64,000 nucleotides of DNA from Echinometra lucunter. Its lineage: Eukaryota; Echinodermata; Echinoidea; Camarodonta; Echinometridae. Within the stretch, counting starts at the first letter, position 1. Each line of letters opens with the position of its first letter. The notes beneath the pieces are model-generated. The model was not told the origin of the DNA, ran no database searches, and worked only from the letters and a program-made list of their open reading frames with translations. Positions 10,880-23,065 of the stretch are shown one piece after another. The position numbers and the translations under genes were made by a program. The stretch covers positions 36,777,081 to 36,841,080 of the forward strand of contig CM057151.1 of the NCBI GenBank assembly GCA_029962745.1, given 5' to 3'.

Positions 10880-12010
10880 AAAGGAGGCCAAAAAACATTG
10901 GACCAAATGACCATACAAATTTACATCGGAAAGTGAAGATACTGGTAGAAGCGAAAATCATTGGATCAAATGGCAATAAACAAATTTACATTCGGAAGTG
11001 AAGATATTGGACCAAATGACAATAAACAAATTTGCTTTGGGAAGTGAAGTTACCAGTAGTAGCAAAAATCATTGGACCAAATGGCAATAAACAGATTTGC
11101 TTTGGGAAATGAAGATAATGGCGAGGTCATTGGACCAAATGACAATAAGTAAATTTACATTGAGAAGTAAAGATGGTGGGAAAAATCACTGGACCGAATG
11201 AGATAAACGCATTTGTTTGGGGGACTGAAGAAACTAGTAGTGGCAAAAATCATTGGACCTAATGACAACAAACAAAGTTGCTGTGGGAAGTGAAGACAGT
11301 GGCAAAACACATTGGGCCAAACGACAATAAACAATTTCCACTGAGAAGTTAAGGTAGTAGAAAAAATAACTGGACCAAATGACAATAAAAATTTTACTTT
11401 TGGAAGTGAAGATACTAGTAGCAAAAATCATTGGACCAAATGGCAGTAAACCAATATGCTTTGGGAAGTGAAAAAACTAGTAGTAGCAAAATGAAAAGAA
11501 AAAAATTCATTGCACCAAATGGCAATAAACACATTTACATTGGGAACTGAAGGTACCAGTTGTAGCAAAAATCATTATGGCAATAAACAAATTGACTTTG
11601 AGAATTGAAGATACTACTAGCAGTAGCAAAAATCATTGGACGAAATGGCAATTAAGAAATCTACATTTGGAAGTCACGATACTAGTAATAGCAAAAATCG
11701 TTAGACCAAATTACAATAAACAAATTTACATTGGGAACTGAAGATACTGGTAGTAGCAAAAAATCATTACACCAAATGGCAATAAACAAAGTTTCGTTGT
11801 GAAGTGATGATACACTGTAGTAGCAAAAAAACGTTGGACCAAATGACATTAAACAAATTTGCTTTGGGAAGTGCAGTTACTAGTAGTAGCAAAAATCATT
11901 GGACCAAATGAAAATAAACAAATTTATACTGGGAAGTGAACGTACAAGTAGTAGCAAAAATCATTGGACCAAATGGCAATAAAAATTTACATGAAGATAG
12001 TAGTGGGCGG
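10880..12010 (+). repeat. 65-bp minisatellite, forward block (left arm)
   Basis: About 17 diverged tandem copies of a 65-bp unit containing CATTGGACCAAATGRCAATA, AACAAATTTRCWTTGGGAAG and AAGATACTAGTAGTAGCAAA. Short openings across it on both strands are not genes. Confidence 0.88.
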
Positions 12011-12059
12011 GAAAAAATCACTATTTTCACCTTCAAAATGAATTCTTTTATTGATTATT

Positions 12060-13560
12060 GCCTCTATCTAGTGTAAGTTGGCTTGTTGTCATTTGGTCCA
12101 ATGATGTTTGCCACAATCTCATCATTTTGTTTAATGCCATTTGGTCTAATGATTTTTGCCATTATATTCACCTCCCGCCGTTATTTTGGTCTTATTCCAT
12201 TAGGTGCAATGACTTTTGCCACAATTTTCACTTCTCAATGTTAAATAATGTTAAGTATTTGCATTACCATTTGGTCCAATGATTTTTGCCACTACTAGCA
12301 TCTTTACTTCTCAATGTAAATTTGTTTGTCATTTGGTCTAATGATTTTGCCACTTCTTAATGTAATTTTTTGTTGGCAATTGGTCCAATGATTTTTGCCA
12401 TTATCTTCGCTTCTCAGTGTTAAAGTCAGTTAAGTTTGTGTTTTGCCATTAAGTCCAATGATCTTGCAACTGTCTTCATTTCTTAATGTAAGTTTGATTG
12501 TTGCCATTTGGTCCAATGACTTTTGCCTCTATCTACAATGTAAGTTGGCTTGTTTTCATTTAGTCCAATGATTTTTTCCATTATCTTCGCTTCTCAATGT
12601 TAAGCCAGTTAAGTTTGTGTTTTGCCATTTGGTCCAATGATTTTTGCCACTGCTAGCATCTTTAATTCTCAATGCAAATTTGTTTGTCATTTGGTCTAAT
12701 TATTTTGCCACTTCTGAATGTAATTTTTGTTGCCATTTGGTCCAATGATTTTTGCCATTATCTTCGCTTCTCAGTGTTCAGTCAGTTAAGTTTGTGTTTT
12801 GCCATTTTGCAATTTGGTCCAGTGTTTTCCACAACTCACCGTTTTATGTATTTTTGTTTCATGCCATTTGGACTAATGATTTTTACCATTATCTTCGCTT
12901 CTCAATATAAAGTCTGTTAAATATGTGTATTGCCATTTGGTCCAATGATTTTTGCCACTACTAGTATCTTTACTTCTCAATGTCAAAGTGATTATTGTCA
13001 TTTGGTCTAATGATTTAGCCGCTGCTAGTATCTTCACTTCTTAATGTAAGTTTGTTTGTTGCCATTTGGTCCAATGATTTTTGCCCCTTTCTTCGCTTCT
13101 CAATGTTACATAAGTCTGTTAAGTATGTTTTTGCCACTTGGTCCAATGATATTTGCCTCTGTTTACAATGTAAGTTGGCTTGTTTTCATTTGTTCCAATG
13201 ACGTTGGCACAATCTTCACTTTTTTATAAATTTTTGTTGGTTGCCATTTAGTCCAATGATTTTTGCCATTATCTTCGCTTCTCAGTGTTAAGTCTGTTAA
13301 GTATGTGTATTGCCATTTAGTCCTATGATCTTTGCCACTGCTAATATTTTCACTTCTCAATGTCAATCTGTTTATTGTCATTTGGTCCAATGATTTTTGG
13401 CACTACTACCATCTTCTATTTCTAATGCAAGTTGTTTGTTACCAATTGGTCCAATGATTTTCCTGCTATCTTCCGCCTCTCAGTATTAAAGTCTGTATAG
13501 TATGTGTATTGCCATTTCATCCAATGGTTTTTGCCACTTTTAGTAACTATATGTTTTTGG
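12060..13560 (-). repeat. 65-bp minisatellite, reverse block (left arm)
   Basis: Same unit in the opposite orientation (GCCATTTGGTCCAATGATTTT), with a somewhat different unit family that adds GTTAAGTCTGTTAAGTATGT-type segments. The polarity flips in a short spacer near 12005-12070. Confidence 0.88.
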
Positions 13561-13564
13561 GGGA

Positions 13565-13750
13565 GCCAGCGTTTTGAAGACTTTTCATTGTCTTTTTGTT
13601 GGTTTCCTCCACAGTGATATTATACATTTTCTTCCTTTTTGGTCCTATTTTGATGTTCTTCTTTATACTTTTGTTTCTGCTTTTTACATGTTTACATTTT
13701 TACTTGTTTTTACATGGTTGTGGAAATAAATGAATTAAATTGAATTGAAT
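13565..13750 (+). mobile_element. 3' end of a non-LTR-type retroposon (left arm)
   Basis: Ends in GGAAATAAATGAATTAAATT and TTGAATTGAATG repeats, a tail typical of non-LTR or SINE 3' ends. Right-arm counterpart about 43955-44145. The rest of the element is missing; it sits inside the satellite. Confidence 0.5.
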
Positions 13751-14665
13751 GTAAATGGGTTGATGTAATTTGGTCCAATGAACATGATAAATGTTGCCCT
13801 CACTAGTATCTTCACTTCCTTAAACAAATAGGAATAATTTCATCGTGGAAAGTTTTCGTATTATGATCTGGTTACAGAAAAGAAAGAGAAAGAGCGTGGC
13901 GTTCCCTAGCATATACCGGCGCTTCACAAACAAGCTGTATATTGATTGATCTACCAATTCTGTTAAACCCAATTTACACTTGGTTTGAAATCTGAAACAA
14001 AAGGGGAAAAAGAGCTCGGTCTAACTTTCTTTCTCAAAATTATGCGCACAATCCTGGGCGTCAATCAGTTTTACATATTTTATATTTTTTCTTATTTTTA
14101 AATTTTATTTGTATATTTATCTATTTATTTATTTATTTATGCATTTGGGGGTGGGGGTGTCTGACGAGTGTCTCCTTTTATCACCAAATTCACTGACAAG
14201 CAAAAACAAACTGTCATCGGCTTTAACAGGTATCTCTTTTTTACCCGAAAATTCGCTGACAAGCTATAATATACGAAAAGACTTCCATAATTTGGGGGGA
14301 GACACACCCTGAGTCCCCCACACTAAGAAATAAATTGGGGACATGCCTTCTTGTCCCAGTGATTAACGCCCATGCACACAATCACATAGGGATGTGTTTA
14401 CAATTTTATCAGAAAACAGGCAGTATCATTCACTCCCCAAGAGTCTATACTTTTGCGGTTTTTATCAGTATACCATTATTTCATTGCTCTCTTCTCTTAT
14501 ATATACCGCTTTTTAAATACATTATTCCTTTTAACTATGGTTTTCTATACATTATTTCTTATAATTATGGTTTATAGAAAATAGCTATAACAGGGACAGT
14601 GTAAAGACATGGGTACTAAGTATACTTCTCCAGTCATCTTCTTTTATGAATAATGATGGTCTAGC

Positions 14666-14845
14666 GAATACACCAAGACTTATCTATTTTAATATCCTCA
14701 TGATCGGACTTTAGACTGACACTGTCACTGCCTGGTAATTTGTATATATTTTATCTCCTATGCTGACCAGGGATGACATCTCAAATCGCTTTGTATCTTG
14801 TGGAAAAGGCGCTATAGAAATATCTACTATTATTATTATTATCAT
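14666..14845 (+). mobile_element. SINE-like retroposon 3' fragment, left arm only
   Basis: Ends in AAAAGGCGCTATAGAAATAT and an ATT-triplet tail. TAGC is duplicated on both sides, and the right arm has the uninterrupted sequence GATGGTCTAGCTGC (complement near 43034-43047). The tail resembles that of the tRNA-type SINE at 28925-29217. Confidence 0.65.
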
Positions 14846-14854
14846 TAGCTGCTT

Positions 14855-15155
14855 TTACTACATTATATCTAAAATCCGCGTTTACATTCAAAGAAGAAGA
14901 AGAAGAAAAACTCTCTCTTTATTCAGTCGTCCTTAACAATAACTACCACTACCAGGCAAAACAACATGAAATGACAATCCGGACATCATCATACACACCT
15001 ACCACTGATAGCTATTTTGATAAATGGAATACACCAAACATGAAAATCACAAACATGAAAATCACTTTTTTTGTTTAAAAAAGAAAAAAAAAGATATTTT
15101 ATGTCTTGTGTTATATTGGAAGTAAAACCTGAACTTGAACCTTGAACTACACCAT
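14855..15155 (+). mobile_element. Second retroposon 3' fragment with AACTTGAACC tail (left arm)
   Basis: Contains a GAAGAAGAAG tract, ACTCTCTCTTTATTCAGTCG, a duplicated ACATGAAAATCAC, and ends in AAACCTGAACTTGAACCTTG. Counterpart in the right arm at about 42715-43030, complement, with a longer CTT tract. Confidence 0.45.
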
Positions 15156-15392
15156 GACGGTGGGAAATATGAAAATTAATGTCAGCACAACTGAATAACG
15201 TAAGTGTGTTGGATGAAGTGTATGGTTTCCTATCGGAAGCATACTATTTCCCTGGGAATATACATTGCTATTTTGGCCAGAGCGATTATCACCTAGATAA
15301 ATTCGCAATCTGTACGCGTGGAGGTGTGTGTAAGATCAAATATATCATATCATATCATTTTTAGGTAAGTAAAGGTAGGTAAAGCACTGAAG

Positions 15393-16804
15393 CAGAGGCG
15401 TCGATTTTGGGGGCAATGGGGCAGTCCCCCCCCCCCCGAAAATTTCGGGAGGTAAAGATTTCATCCTCCCGCCCCAATAATTTCCAGACTGAAAAAAAAG
15501 AAGAAGAAATAGGAAAGAAAGCGGAAAACAAGGTTAAAGAAATTGGAAAACCAGGGAGCGCTCGCTCGCATTTAAGTATCTTATCCAATGCCGGTGATAA
15601 TTACTATTCTTATAATGGGAAAGAAAGGGTTGAATCTTTTGTCTCTATCTAATGTTATAGTATTCTTCTACTCATAGAATCTTAAGAATATTACCAAAAC
15701 TGAATATCACTCCAAGAAATTGAGCGGCAAGTTGAGCTAAAAATAAATACAATTTAAATAGATAACGGCCTGTAGATTTTTTTTAATCCAATTTTTTTTT
15801 CGTTCAGTCACTCATGACTCTCGCTCGTAAAAGCTAGAAACAAGATGATTTCACGCGAAGTGGTTGACAAATTTAAGAAAACCATTCTACTGTATTTTGG
15901 TGAGGAATCCAAGTTATTTTGTTGGTCTCTGACTTTGATCACTCGTAGAAACAGAATGGTTTTGGAAGGCAAGCGAGGTAGCTAAACAGTCACATTCGGC
16001 ACACAGGTAATCGAATATATTATTTAGATATCTTATAGGCTTACCGTGTAACTGATGAAGAAATAACCCTCTACCATGAAAAATGGTACATACTTCCTCG
16101 CTCGCTGCGGTCTCTCGTTTAATATTAATCGTTTTGGATTTAGCACACAAATTCGGCAAGTGAGGTGACCGAATAAATGTAAATGTTTCATAGGTCCACA
16201 GTGTAATTTATTGAAGGGGTTTACTACTTTTACCATCAAAGGGAACGGGTGTGTCCTCCCTCGCTTCGCTCGCTCGTCAAACAGGGTGCTTTCGGACAGC
16301 AAAAAATGGACCAGAGATGTACCAAAATAGAGTCATATTTGGCAGCGAGGTGACCAGATATATATTTTCGATATCACAATAGGCCTATAGTGTATTTTGT
16401 TGATAAAACACTTCCCTCATAACAAGAAATTTGTTATCTTTGGCTCGCTCGCAGTATTAAAAAAAAAATTGGTTCAAAATCTAGCAAGATGCGACATTTC
16501 CCCCAAATTTAAAAACGCTTCACGTCCCCGGAGACCCCTTGTTTCGAGGTTACTGTTGTTATTTGTTAACATGATAGTATAACATTATTTTGTTTTTCCA
16601 TATTGTTTTATTCTGATTTCATCAAAACAAAAACATTTAACATTTCAATTCAAACAATTTTAACACTTCAGATTTCACATTTCATTTTTTTTCTCAATAA
16701 CTTAATAACTTAATATATACATGAGTATGTATAACATTATTTTTTGTTTTCCACATTTTTTATCAGATTTCATTATACATAATACACACAAAAAACGCAC
16801 CCTC

Positions 16805-16842
<38 letters not shown>

Positions 16843-16892
16843 TCCTGACCCCCCCCCCCCCCCCGAATCCTATTAACAGATCGACGCCTCTG
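15393..16892. mobile_element. Second hAT-type non-autonomous element (left arm)
   Basis: Starts CAGAGGCGTCGAT and ends with TCGACGCCTCTG. Flanking 8-mers CACTGAAG and TACTGCAG match at 6 of 8 positions, and the right-arm flank is CACTGCAG, so an 8-bp duplication is likely. It contains degenerate CTCGCTCGCTGCG tracts, AT-rich filler and a TA-dinucleotide tract near the end. No coding capacity. Confidence 0.75.
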
Positions 16893-17273
16893 TACTGCAG
16901 GTAATATAGCTTACCCTTTGTTTCCTTCGCTTGAGCTGCCGTCTTTCCTGCCATTTTTGTTGTTCTATCTGTGGTTTATAGTCGGTTTGACAGTCCTATT
17001 TAGCCAACAGTGTAACCTAGAAAAGTTCTTTCCGCTGTGTGGTCTATGAACATTTTCAGCTTAGGGTTAATTTGCATAAATCTGTATGCATACAGGTTGT
17101 ACAACGCAAAGACAACTTACGCAGAATGTTCAAACTGAACTACGTGCTAATTGTGTATGTGCGTTGACGGAAGGAACTCTAATAGTGTTGCCCATCTCGT
17201 GAATGCAGCCTGTAATAGAACGAAACGACCTTAAATCATATATGGATGCACATCCAACTATATCAATTCAGTG

Positions 17274-17537
17274 CTGGGGCGGCGCTACAGGGGGCGGGGG
17301 GGGGGGGGCAGGGGGCGAATGCCCCCCTATGATTTTTCAAGTGATAAACAAGGGGGAAAGAGGAGAAAAGACGAAAAAGGAGGAGGAGAAGAAAGAAGAG
17401 GGAGGGGAAAGAGAGGCCGGGGGCTTGCAACTGTATAATACCCATGTTTGTTCATTTAAAGCGTCAATAAATTAACCTATGGGTCATTCCCCCCCCCCCA
17501 CCCCCACCCCCATCAAAATACGCCGGCGGCGCCCCTG
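17274..17537. mobile_element. Short hAT-like MITE, CAGGGGCGCCGC ends
   Basis: Starts CTGGGGCGGCGC and ends GGCGGCGCCCCTG, flanked by ATTCAGTG and TTTCAGTG (7 of 8 match). Contains G-rich and C-rich runs and a GGAGGAGAAG purine tract. The right-arm counterpart at about 40688-40812 keeps one end only. Confidence 0.65.
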
Positions 17538-18236
17538 TTTCAGTGTTATTTTTTTCTTACAATTGGAAATCACGCTTTAAGTTTTGAACTATTATCAACT
17601 TGCTTATCTGTGAACAACTGTGAGTGTATTTTGCACCTAGAATGAGAGTAGGCCTGCTCCTAATGAACGGCGGTAATAATGTGCGCAAGCAGGTTGGCAG
17701 CCTTCTTGTATTGTTTTAGTTTCTTTGGGGGTACATCTTCGTGTAAAGTTAGCCGTATGGATTACGTTAACGTTATTTGAACACCTGAAAACCACAAGTA
17801 TGTTTCCAATTCAATTGCACATTTAAAAAGATATTTTTTAATGTGATACGATTGTTGCAATCATATAGGGGGCATAATGATGTATATATGTATCTATTCA
17901 ATTATAAGACTTTGTATTTTTGTTAAAATGCTAAAGCCCAAACATTCTGTGATTCTGTGCGTGAACGCTACTTAAGTCCGACTAGAATATGACTGCAGTA
18001 ACCATTTATTTTTAAGATAGGCCTAAAGGAAGTTCGCATGAATTATACGGGGCGAAAGGTCGTATTTGTTTAGGTGTAAAATAGATATTGGCCTATACAG
18101 TGTACGAGTATAATATACAATCACGTTCATGTAGAACGGTCGGGTTTATTGTATAAACTGCCAGGGACTTCAAGGCCTATCTTTCTTTGATAACCATGCC
18201 GCTATAAACACATCTCGACACATCATCAGCAATCCT

Positions 18237-18711
18237 GGGCCCCGTTGCATAAAACTTACCGCTGATGGTAACTTTGCCATCAGCTTCCATGGAAACCTTG
18301 AATTTGAGTGGCCGTTGAGCAATGTTACCATGGTAGTTACCATTGATGGCAGAGATATCACTAATGGTAAATTTCACAGACGTAGTTAAGGGGGGGCACA
18401 GGGGGCCATGGCCCCCTGTTGATCGGCAAGCAAGAGAAAAAAGAATAATAAAAAAAAAACTTTCATCGAGTCCACTTCACATAACTTACCCTACCCCTAC
18501 CCTGCGAAATGAAATTGAAATATAAATATGCCACTTCTTATATAAGTTACCCTTATACCGAATTCTAATGCGCAGAAAAGGCCATTTTCTTGCACGAATT
18601 TTCAAAAATCTTCCTACCACCCTCCCCCTCTCGGTCCCTTTGCTCCCTCGCCTCGGCACCCCTGTTGAAAATTCCTGGCTACGCCAGTGGTAAGTTATAT
18701 GCAACGGGGCT
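18237..18711. mobile_element. GGGCCCCGTTGCATAAAACTT MITE carrying a nested element (left arm)
   Basis: Outer element starts GGGCCCCGTTGCATAAAACTT and ends with the complement of GAGCCCCGTTGCATATAACTT. A CACTGGCGTAGCCAGG-type element with a single internal unit sits inside it at 18375-18689, next to the outer element's end. The outer element's own core has TTACCATGGTAG and GCTGATGGTAAC palindromic words. Confidence 0.65.
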
Positions 18712-18747
18712 CGAGATTCACTTGCACCCTTCACCCTGCACAAAATA

Positions 18748-19817
18748 CACAGTGTGTCCTAGGAAAAAACGTAACCGAAATGTATCGATGTTTAATCGTA
18801 TCTTAACACAATTATGATTAATAACTAATACATAATTTGTGAAGCTTCTAGACCCTCCACTTCCATCAGATATCACTCATATGATACATACTTCACGCAT
18901 TAGTGAATGACAGCAATATGAAGCAGGGATACCAAAAAGTCATTTGCACAACGACCCCTGAATTTCAAAGAGATAGATTTGAAAATATTTTTTATTTTTA
19001 CATGATAGTAATACTTTTCAACAGATCATTTTCTGCTCTTTAGTATGTCTCCTCAGTGGATAAAAATGAGCAAGGGATGACTAAGGTTTGTCAAATGTAA
19101 AATGATGCTTGTATTTCCGTGATTTATTAAATGAATCCGTTTGCGCTCATCAATGCCTGTCCTACATGTCCTAGCAGTGAACAAAGAAGACAAAAGACTT
19201 TATGCATGGTCGATCGTCCAGCTTCGATTCATCGCGAGGTTTTAGCCAAATCAACTATTTGGTGGAACATGGTAGGCCTATCAACAAGAGGGTACCAGCC
19301 TAAATTTGAACAAAGGCAGATCGGGACGTAGGAGGACAGTGAGATCCCCCGATTACATCAACAATATCCGACGCATGCTGGTAGAAAACCCAAGGATGTC
19401 TGCCAGAATGAACAGCATCAAAGTCATCAAGGGGATGATCAGGGGAGCGTTTCATGAAGAGTTTTGTCAGTGATTTCACCGACTAATTTGCATTCAGCCA
19501 ATCAGATGCAAGGATTTTCAGTAGCTTATAACATTTGTCAGTGATTTTCACCGACAAAATTCTTCATGAAACGCTCCCCAGGAGGAGAGATTCGAGAAAT
19601 GTGATAATCCCTTTGAAATTCAAACATCGTTGGCCAAACGAATTTTGGAAGTCCTCCTTCACATTGTCTTTGTTCACTCATACGTGACTTATGATGGCAT
19701 CGCATGAAGGAAGAGGGTCTAAGCTTTACAAATATGTGCCACTTATCAATCATAATTTTGATTAAGATCAGATTAAAAATCCATCAAGCTCGGTTTTCTT
19801 TTTTCGGGGACGCACTG
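18748..19817 (+). mobile_element. Degenerate mariner-type transposon with long terminal repeats (left arm)
   Basis: Flanked by TA. Ends are CAGTGTGTCC and, on the other side, CAGTGCGTCC (complement), and the two ends stay similar for about 200 bp through AATTATGATT(A/G)ATAA and TTTGAATTTCAAAG-type sequence. Between them, about 19230-19610 on the plus strand, lie broken frames that read like the helix-turn-helix start of a Tc1/mariner-superfamily transposase: KSTIWWNMVGL, then RRRTVRSPDYINNIRRMLVE, joined by a frameshift. A CAG-target MITE interrupts it at 19443. Confidence 0.65.
19443..19578. mobile_element. PIF/Harbinger-type MITE, left arm only
   Basis: 136 bp with the same termini as 7817-7953 and a CAG duplication (19440-19442, 19579-19581). 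The right arm has the empty site, a single CTG at 36889-36891. It has landed inside the mariner transposase relic. Confidence 0.85.
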
Positions 19818-21193
19818 TAGGCCTGTCTCTAAAGATATCCTTGTGTTAGAAATCAGTGTATTCTCCTGATGCGAATAGAAGGTGATTCATGTCTATACTG
19901 CTGGACTTTAGGTGGATGAGTCATTTTGTTTCCGCAATATGATAATATTATGAACAGATGACATGACGATATACTCAAACTATACCGATGAAAAATTTTA
20001 AACTCACTTTCTCTGCACTGGAATTCATACTTAACTGGGTATCCAAAACTTAGCCTTATATGTGACGATTAAATTTTTATTTCAAAAACTAAATTTTCTC
20101 GCACGAAGTGAAAGCAGATGATGAAAATACCGTATACAATAACCATATTTTAGTGGTCCCAATGAAATCAGTCAAGGACTTGCTTTCCTAGGATGTAAAG
20201 GCGAACGGCAATCACAGACTCCCCCTATTTCCAAATAATATCGTATTACATTTTTTTCAAAGTTATAATATAGTGAACGACCCCTTGATGAATACATAAA
20301 GTTGCAACTTGCAACTAAGTTTCAAGGGCATGCGCTTGACCAGCATTGATTCTTCAGCATGTCCCTCCGTTCAAAGTTATGGGTCAACATTTTGTTATGT
20401 ATTATGTAGTTCTGTTTTCTACAAATATCACTATTATTGCATGATGTAATTTTGGCAATTCATTTATAGTTTGCACATATGCTTGAATATGTTTATATTT
20501 AAATGGGAAATGATACAGATATTCCCCTTTCTCCCAAAATATTCCTCTAAGCATGCTAAAGTTGACCGATGTACGATATATCTGTTACGGAAAGAGCACC
20601 TATTCCAAGATTGACGTTGCTAATTAAAGATGGTGTCAAAAAAGAAGGATGGACATCAAGTCCACAGCAAAGATGAAAGTCTTCATGCTCCTTGCATAAA
20701 CAGTGTATATAAAGAGAAATTACTGTCATTCAACTTAATAGTCAGGACTCGATTCATAATCGGAAGTAGGAAAATGTCTCCTACTCGTGTCGTTGACAGT
20801 TGTTGACAGGACCTCGAGAGCACCTTCAGGACTGAAAGTTCGTTTGAGCTCACTTAAACTGCCAACTGCCCCCCCCCCCCCTGCCGCCCCCCCCCCCCCC
20901 TTATGTGCGTACGTCCATGGCCGGGACTACAATGGCAGTACTCCGGTATGGCTTCGTTAAGTCGGCAGAGGACCGGTGCGCGCCTCATAGTCATAATCAT
21001 GATAATGGACCGGTAGCTATCCGGTGACCTCGATATGTACCGTACTGGTACCAATGAACTCCAACAGCCCCAGAGCCGTCGACAGGAGGCTACGGAAGAG
21101 TCGGCTTATGTTTTTTCCTCGGGCACAATCATCTGGCACTCTTTCGTCAGCATCACTCCACGGAGAAACCTCGCACAACTCTTGCCGGCGTAC

Positions 21194-21501
21194 GTCACCG
21201 GATGAGATGTCCCTCCGAATGAGATGACACCGGCAGATGTTTTTAAATACAAAATGACAAGAAATCTCGTCAGGTGACACTGCCCCTTCTTAATCAAATG
21301 AGTGGGCTTTATTCCATTACTGGCAAGTGAACGTAGCAAGTGAGCTATTGTTCATTCTCTTTTAATACTAAAATATGCCCGCTTCATAGACGGGAGTTTC
21401 TGAATGCGTAATGGGGAGCGCACAATCATATTTCTTGTCATTTTGTATTGAAAAACGTCTGCCGGTGTCATCTCATCCGGATGGACATCTCATCTAGTGA
21501 C
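21194..21501. mobile_element. Palindromic MITE with 73-bp terminal repeats
   Basis: GTCACCGGATGAGATGTCC at 21194 and the complement of GTCACTAGATGAGATGTCC ending at 21501. The arms match for about 73 bp through GATGAGATGACACCGGCAGA and ACAAAATGACAAGAAAT. The interior is about 160 bp. Superfamily not assigned. Confidence 0.7.
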
Positions 21502-22859
21502 ACAAGAATGTCAAGTTTCGATTTTCCACATTTTGCAAGCTAACAAAGCGAGTGAGCAAGAACTTTTATGATGGTGATTTTTCGTTTATAGCCATCAGGA
21601 TATGCCTTTTTTAATTCTGTTTATTCGGGAGCCTCACTTTCCTAATATAATATAATATCCAGGCATCCTGCGAAGAGCCGGGGGAAGAGCTGAATGTGAG
21701 ATGACGTTCGCCTGCATAAATACTGATATTTTCAAAGTGGCAAGAACTCATTTTTCCCCTTTGGTTGTAAATTTTTCAGAAGGTCAAACTGTGCACTGTT
21801 TTGTCTTCTCCTAGCGCAAATCTACATCACTCGGTGTCACACCAGATGACTGTCTGGGGTAAAGTCGGGGTGAAATTCCTTCTCAAACACGAGGTAACAA
21901 AAGCGAGGACCGTTTAAATCAGAACGCACATCTGCGGTAATCGTGAGGTGCGTTGTCATGGTAAAATTTCCAGCAAGGGAAAAGCGCGCGCTGCACAGTC
22001 GTGTTGAAATAAAGAAGAAATAATAGAAGTAGGCCTACCGTACGTAATTGTGTTACTTCGTAAACTAATCTTTCATTTGCGAACCCGACGTCGACAGCTA
22101 CAGAGACACGCTTATACTTAACTCGAACATGTGCAGCTAGTCGCTTATACATTGAATTTGTCATTTAAAAAAAAATATTAGAATGATCAACATACAGAAT
22201 GAAAATCAATATTTAATATCAAAATATTTTTTAAAAACTTTTTTTATGGGCACTTTATTGAAAGCTTAAGGAGAAACACCCTGTTTTTGCCAAGACATGT
22301 TCGGCAAACCGGCCTCATTGTTTACATGTGCTCACCTAAGCGCGCGCTCTGACTAGAGGACTTCCGTTTTCTACCCATGTGTTTCTACCCCGCGAGCATT
22401 TAAATCTATGCTCAAAACAGGGGATCACGCCGGATGACTGAGGATGTTGTGCCGTGTCGTGCTAGGCCGTCTAGCCTAATTTTCACCTCGCGTTTACCTC
22501 GCGTTCGTGCTTTGTCCTTTGTGCCGAGACCGTTTAAATCTACCTTCATTCTCGGAACATCCACCTTGAATTTCATTCCGTAATGGTGCATTCAAAGTAA
22601 ATGATTCAGAGTAATTTTGTAATATTAGCAAATCATAATTGAATCAGAAAAGAATATTTCACGTTCTGTTAAAAAGATTATGGATAATGAAGTAATGTGT
22701 TCTTTTTTTAAAGACAATTTAAGTGTAGATATGTTGAACAATAATTTATAGAAGAAATTTTATTGCTTTTTGCTTTTCTCTTCTTTTCTTTTTATTTGTT
22801 TCATATATCGTTATTGAATGAAAGCTGAAACAGAGAGAGCATGAAAACAGTTAAAACAA

Positions 22860-22971
22860 GAAAGGAAAAGAAACAAGAGAGAGGAGGGAGGGAGGGAGGG
22901 AGGAGCAAAACTAGAGACGGATGGGAGAAAGAAAGAGGGAGGGAAAAGCAAAAAAGGAGAGAAGAGAAAGT

Positions 22972-23004
<33 letters not shown>

Positions 23005-23065
23005 AGAAAAGAGAGTATAGGTTTGTTGAGAGATAAGAGAGAAAGAGAGAGACAGACAAACAAAC
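22860..23065. repeat. Purine-rich GA/GGGA tract
   Basis: About 200 bases of almost pure GA with GGGAGGGAGGGA and GAGAGAGAGA runs, in the intergenic region 3' of copy B. Confidence 0.9.

Larger units (their letters stand above)
12990..18236. other. Left-arm distal intergenic block
   Basis: Outside the satellite end, the retroposon fragments at 13565, 14666 and 14855, and the hAT-type elements at 15393 and 17274, the remaining stretches (13750-14660, 16900-17270, 17540-18236) show no coding signal. The 13920-14170 segment is repeated, diverged, at 35290-35507 upstream of copy B. Confidence 0.55.
1..20459 (+). repeat. Left arm of a large inverted repeat
   Basis: This arm reads, in reverse complement, as 36008-62895. 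Anchor pairs that I matched are: 1-50 with 62846-62895; exons 1-6 of copy A with those of copy C; the 65-bp satellite at 10880-13560 with 44160-48670; the mariner relic at 18748-19817 with 36653-37583; and 20340-20459 with 36008-36130. Differences are point changes plus discrete insertions. The inner end of the match on the right side falls exactly at the N-gap edge. Confidence 0.9.

Noticed and set aside
10547..10976. Overlapping Lys/Glu/Arg-rich and Ser/Leu/Phe-rich frames
   Set aside because: Translations of a GAA/CTT microsatellite; open in several frames at once and not conserved in length between the arms.
10880..13560. Regularly spaced repeats that could suggest a CRISPR array
   Set aside because: The 65-bp units are contiguous and diverged without unique spacers, switch orientation, and lie in a eukaryotic genome.
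18177..18377. Small frame with ISGKFYATGPRIADDVS-like translation, seen in both arms
   Set aside because: It lies in the GGGCCCCGTTGC MITE and adjoining flank; no known domain and broken by the repeat ends.
21017..21339. Possible small protein on the minus strand
   Set aside because: It overlaps the terminal repeat of the palindromic MITE at 21194, is open in two frames and has no recognised motif.
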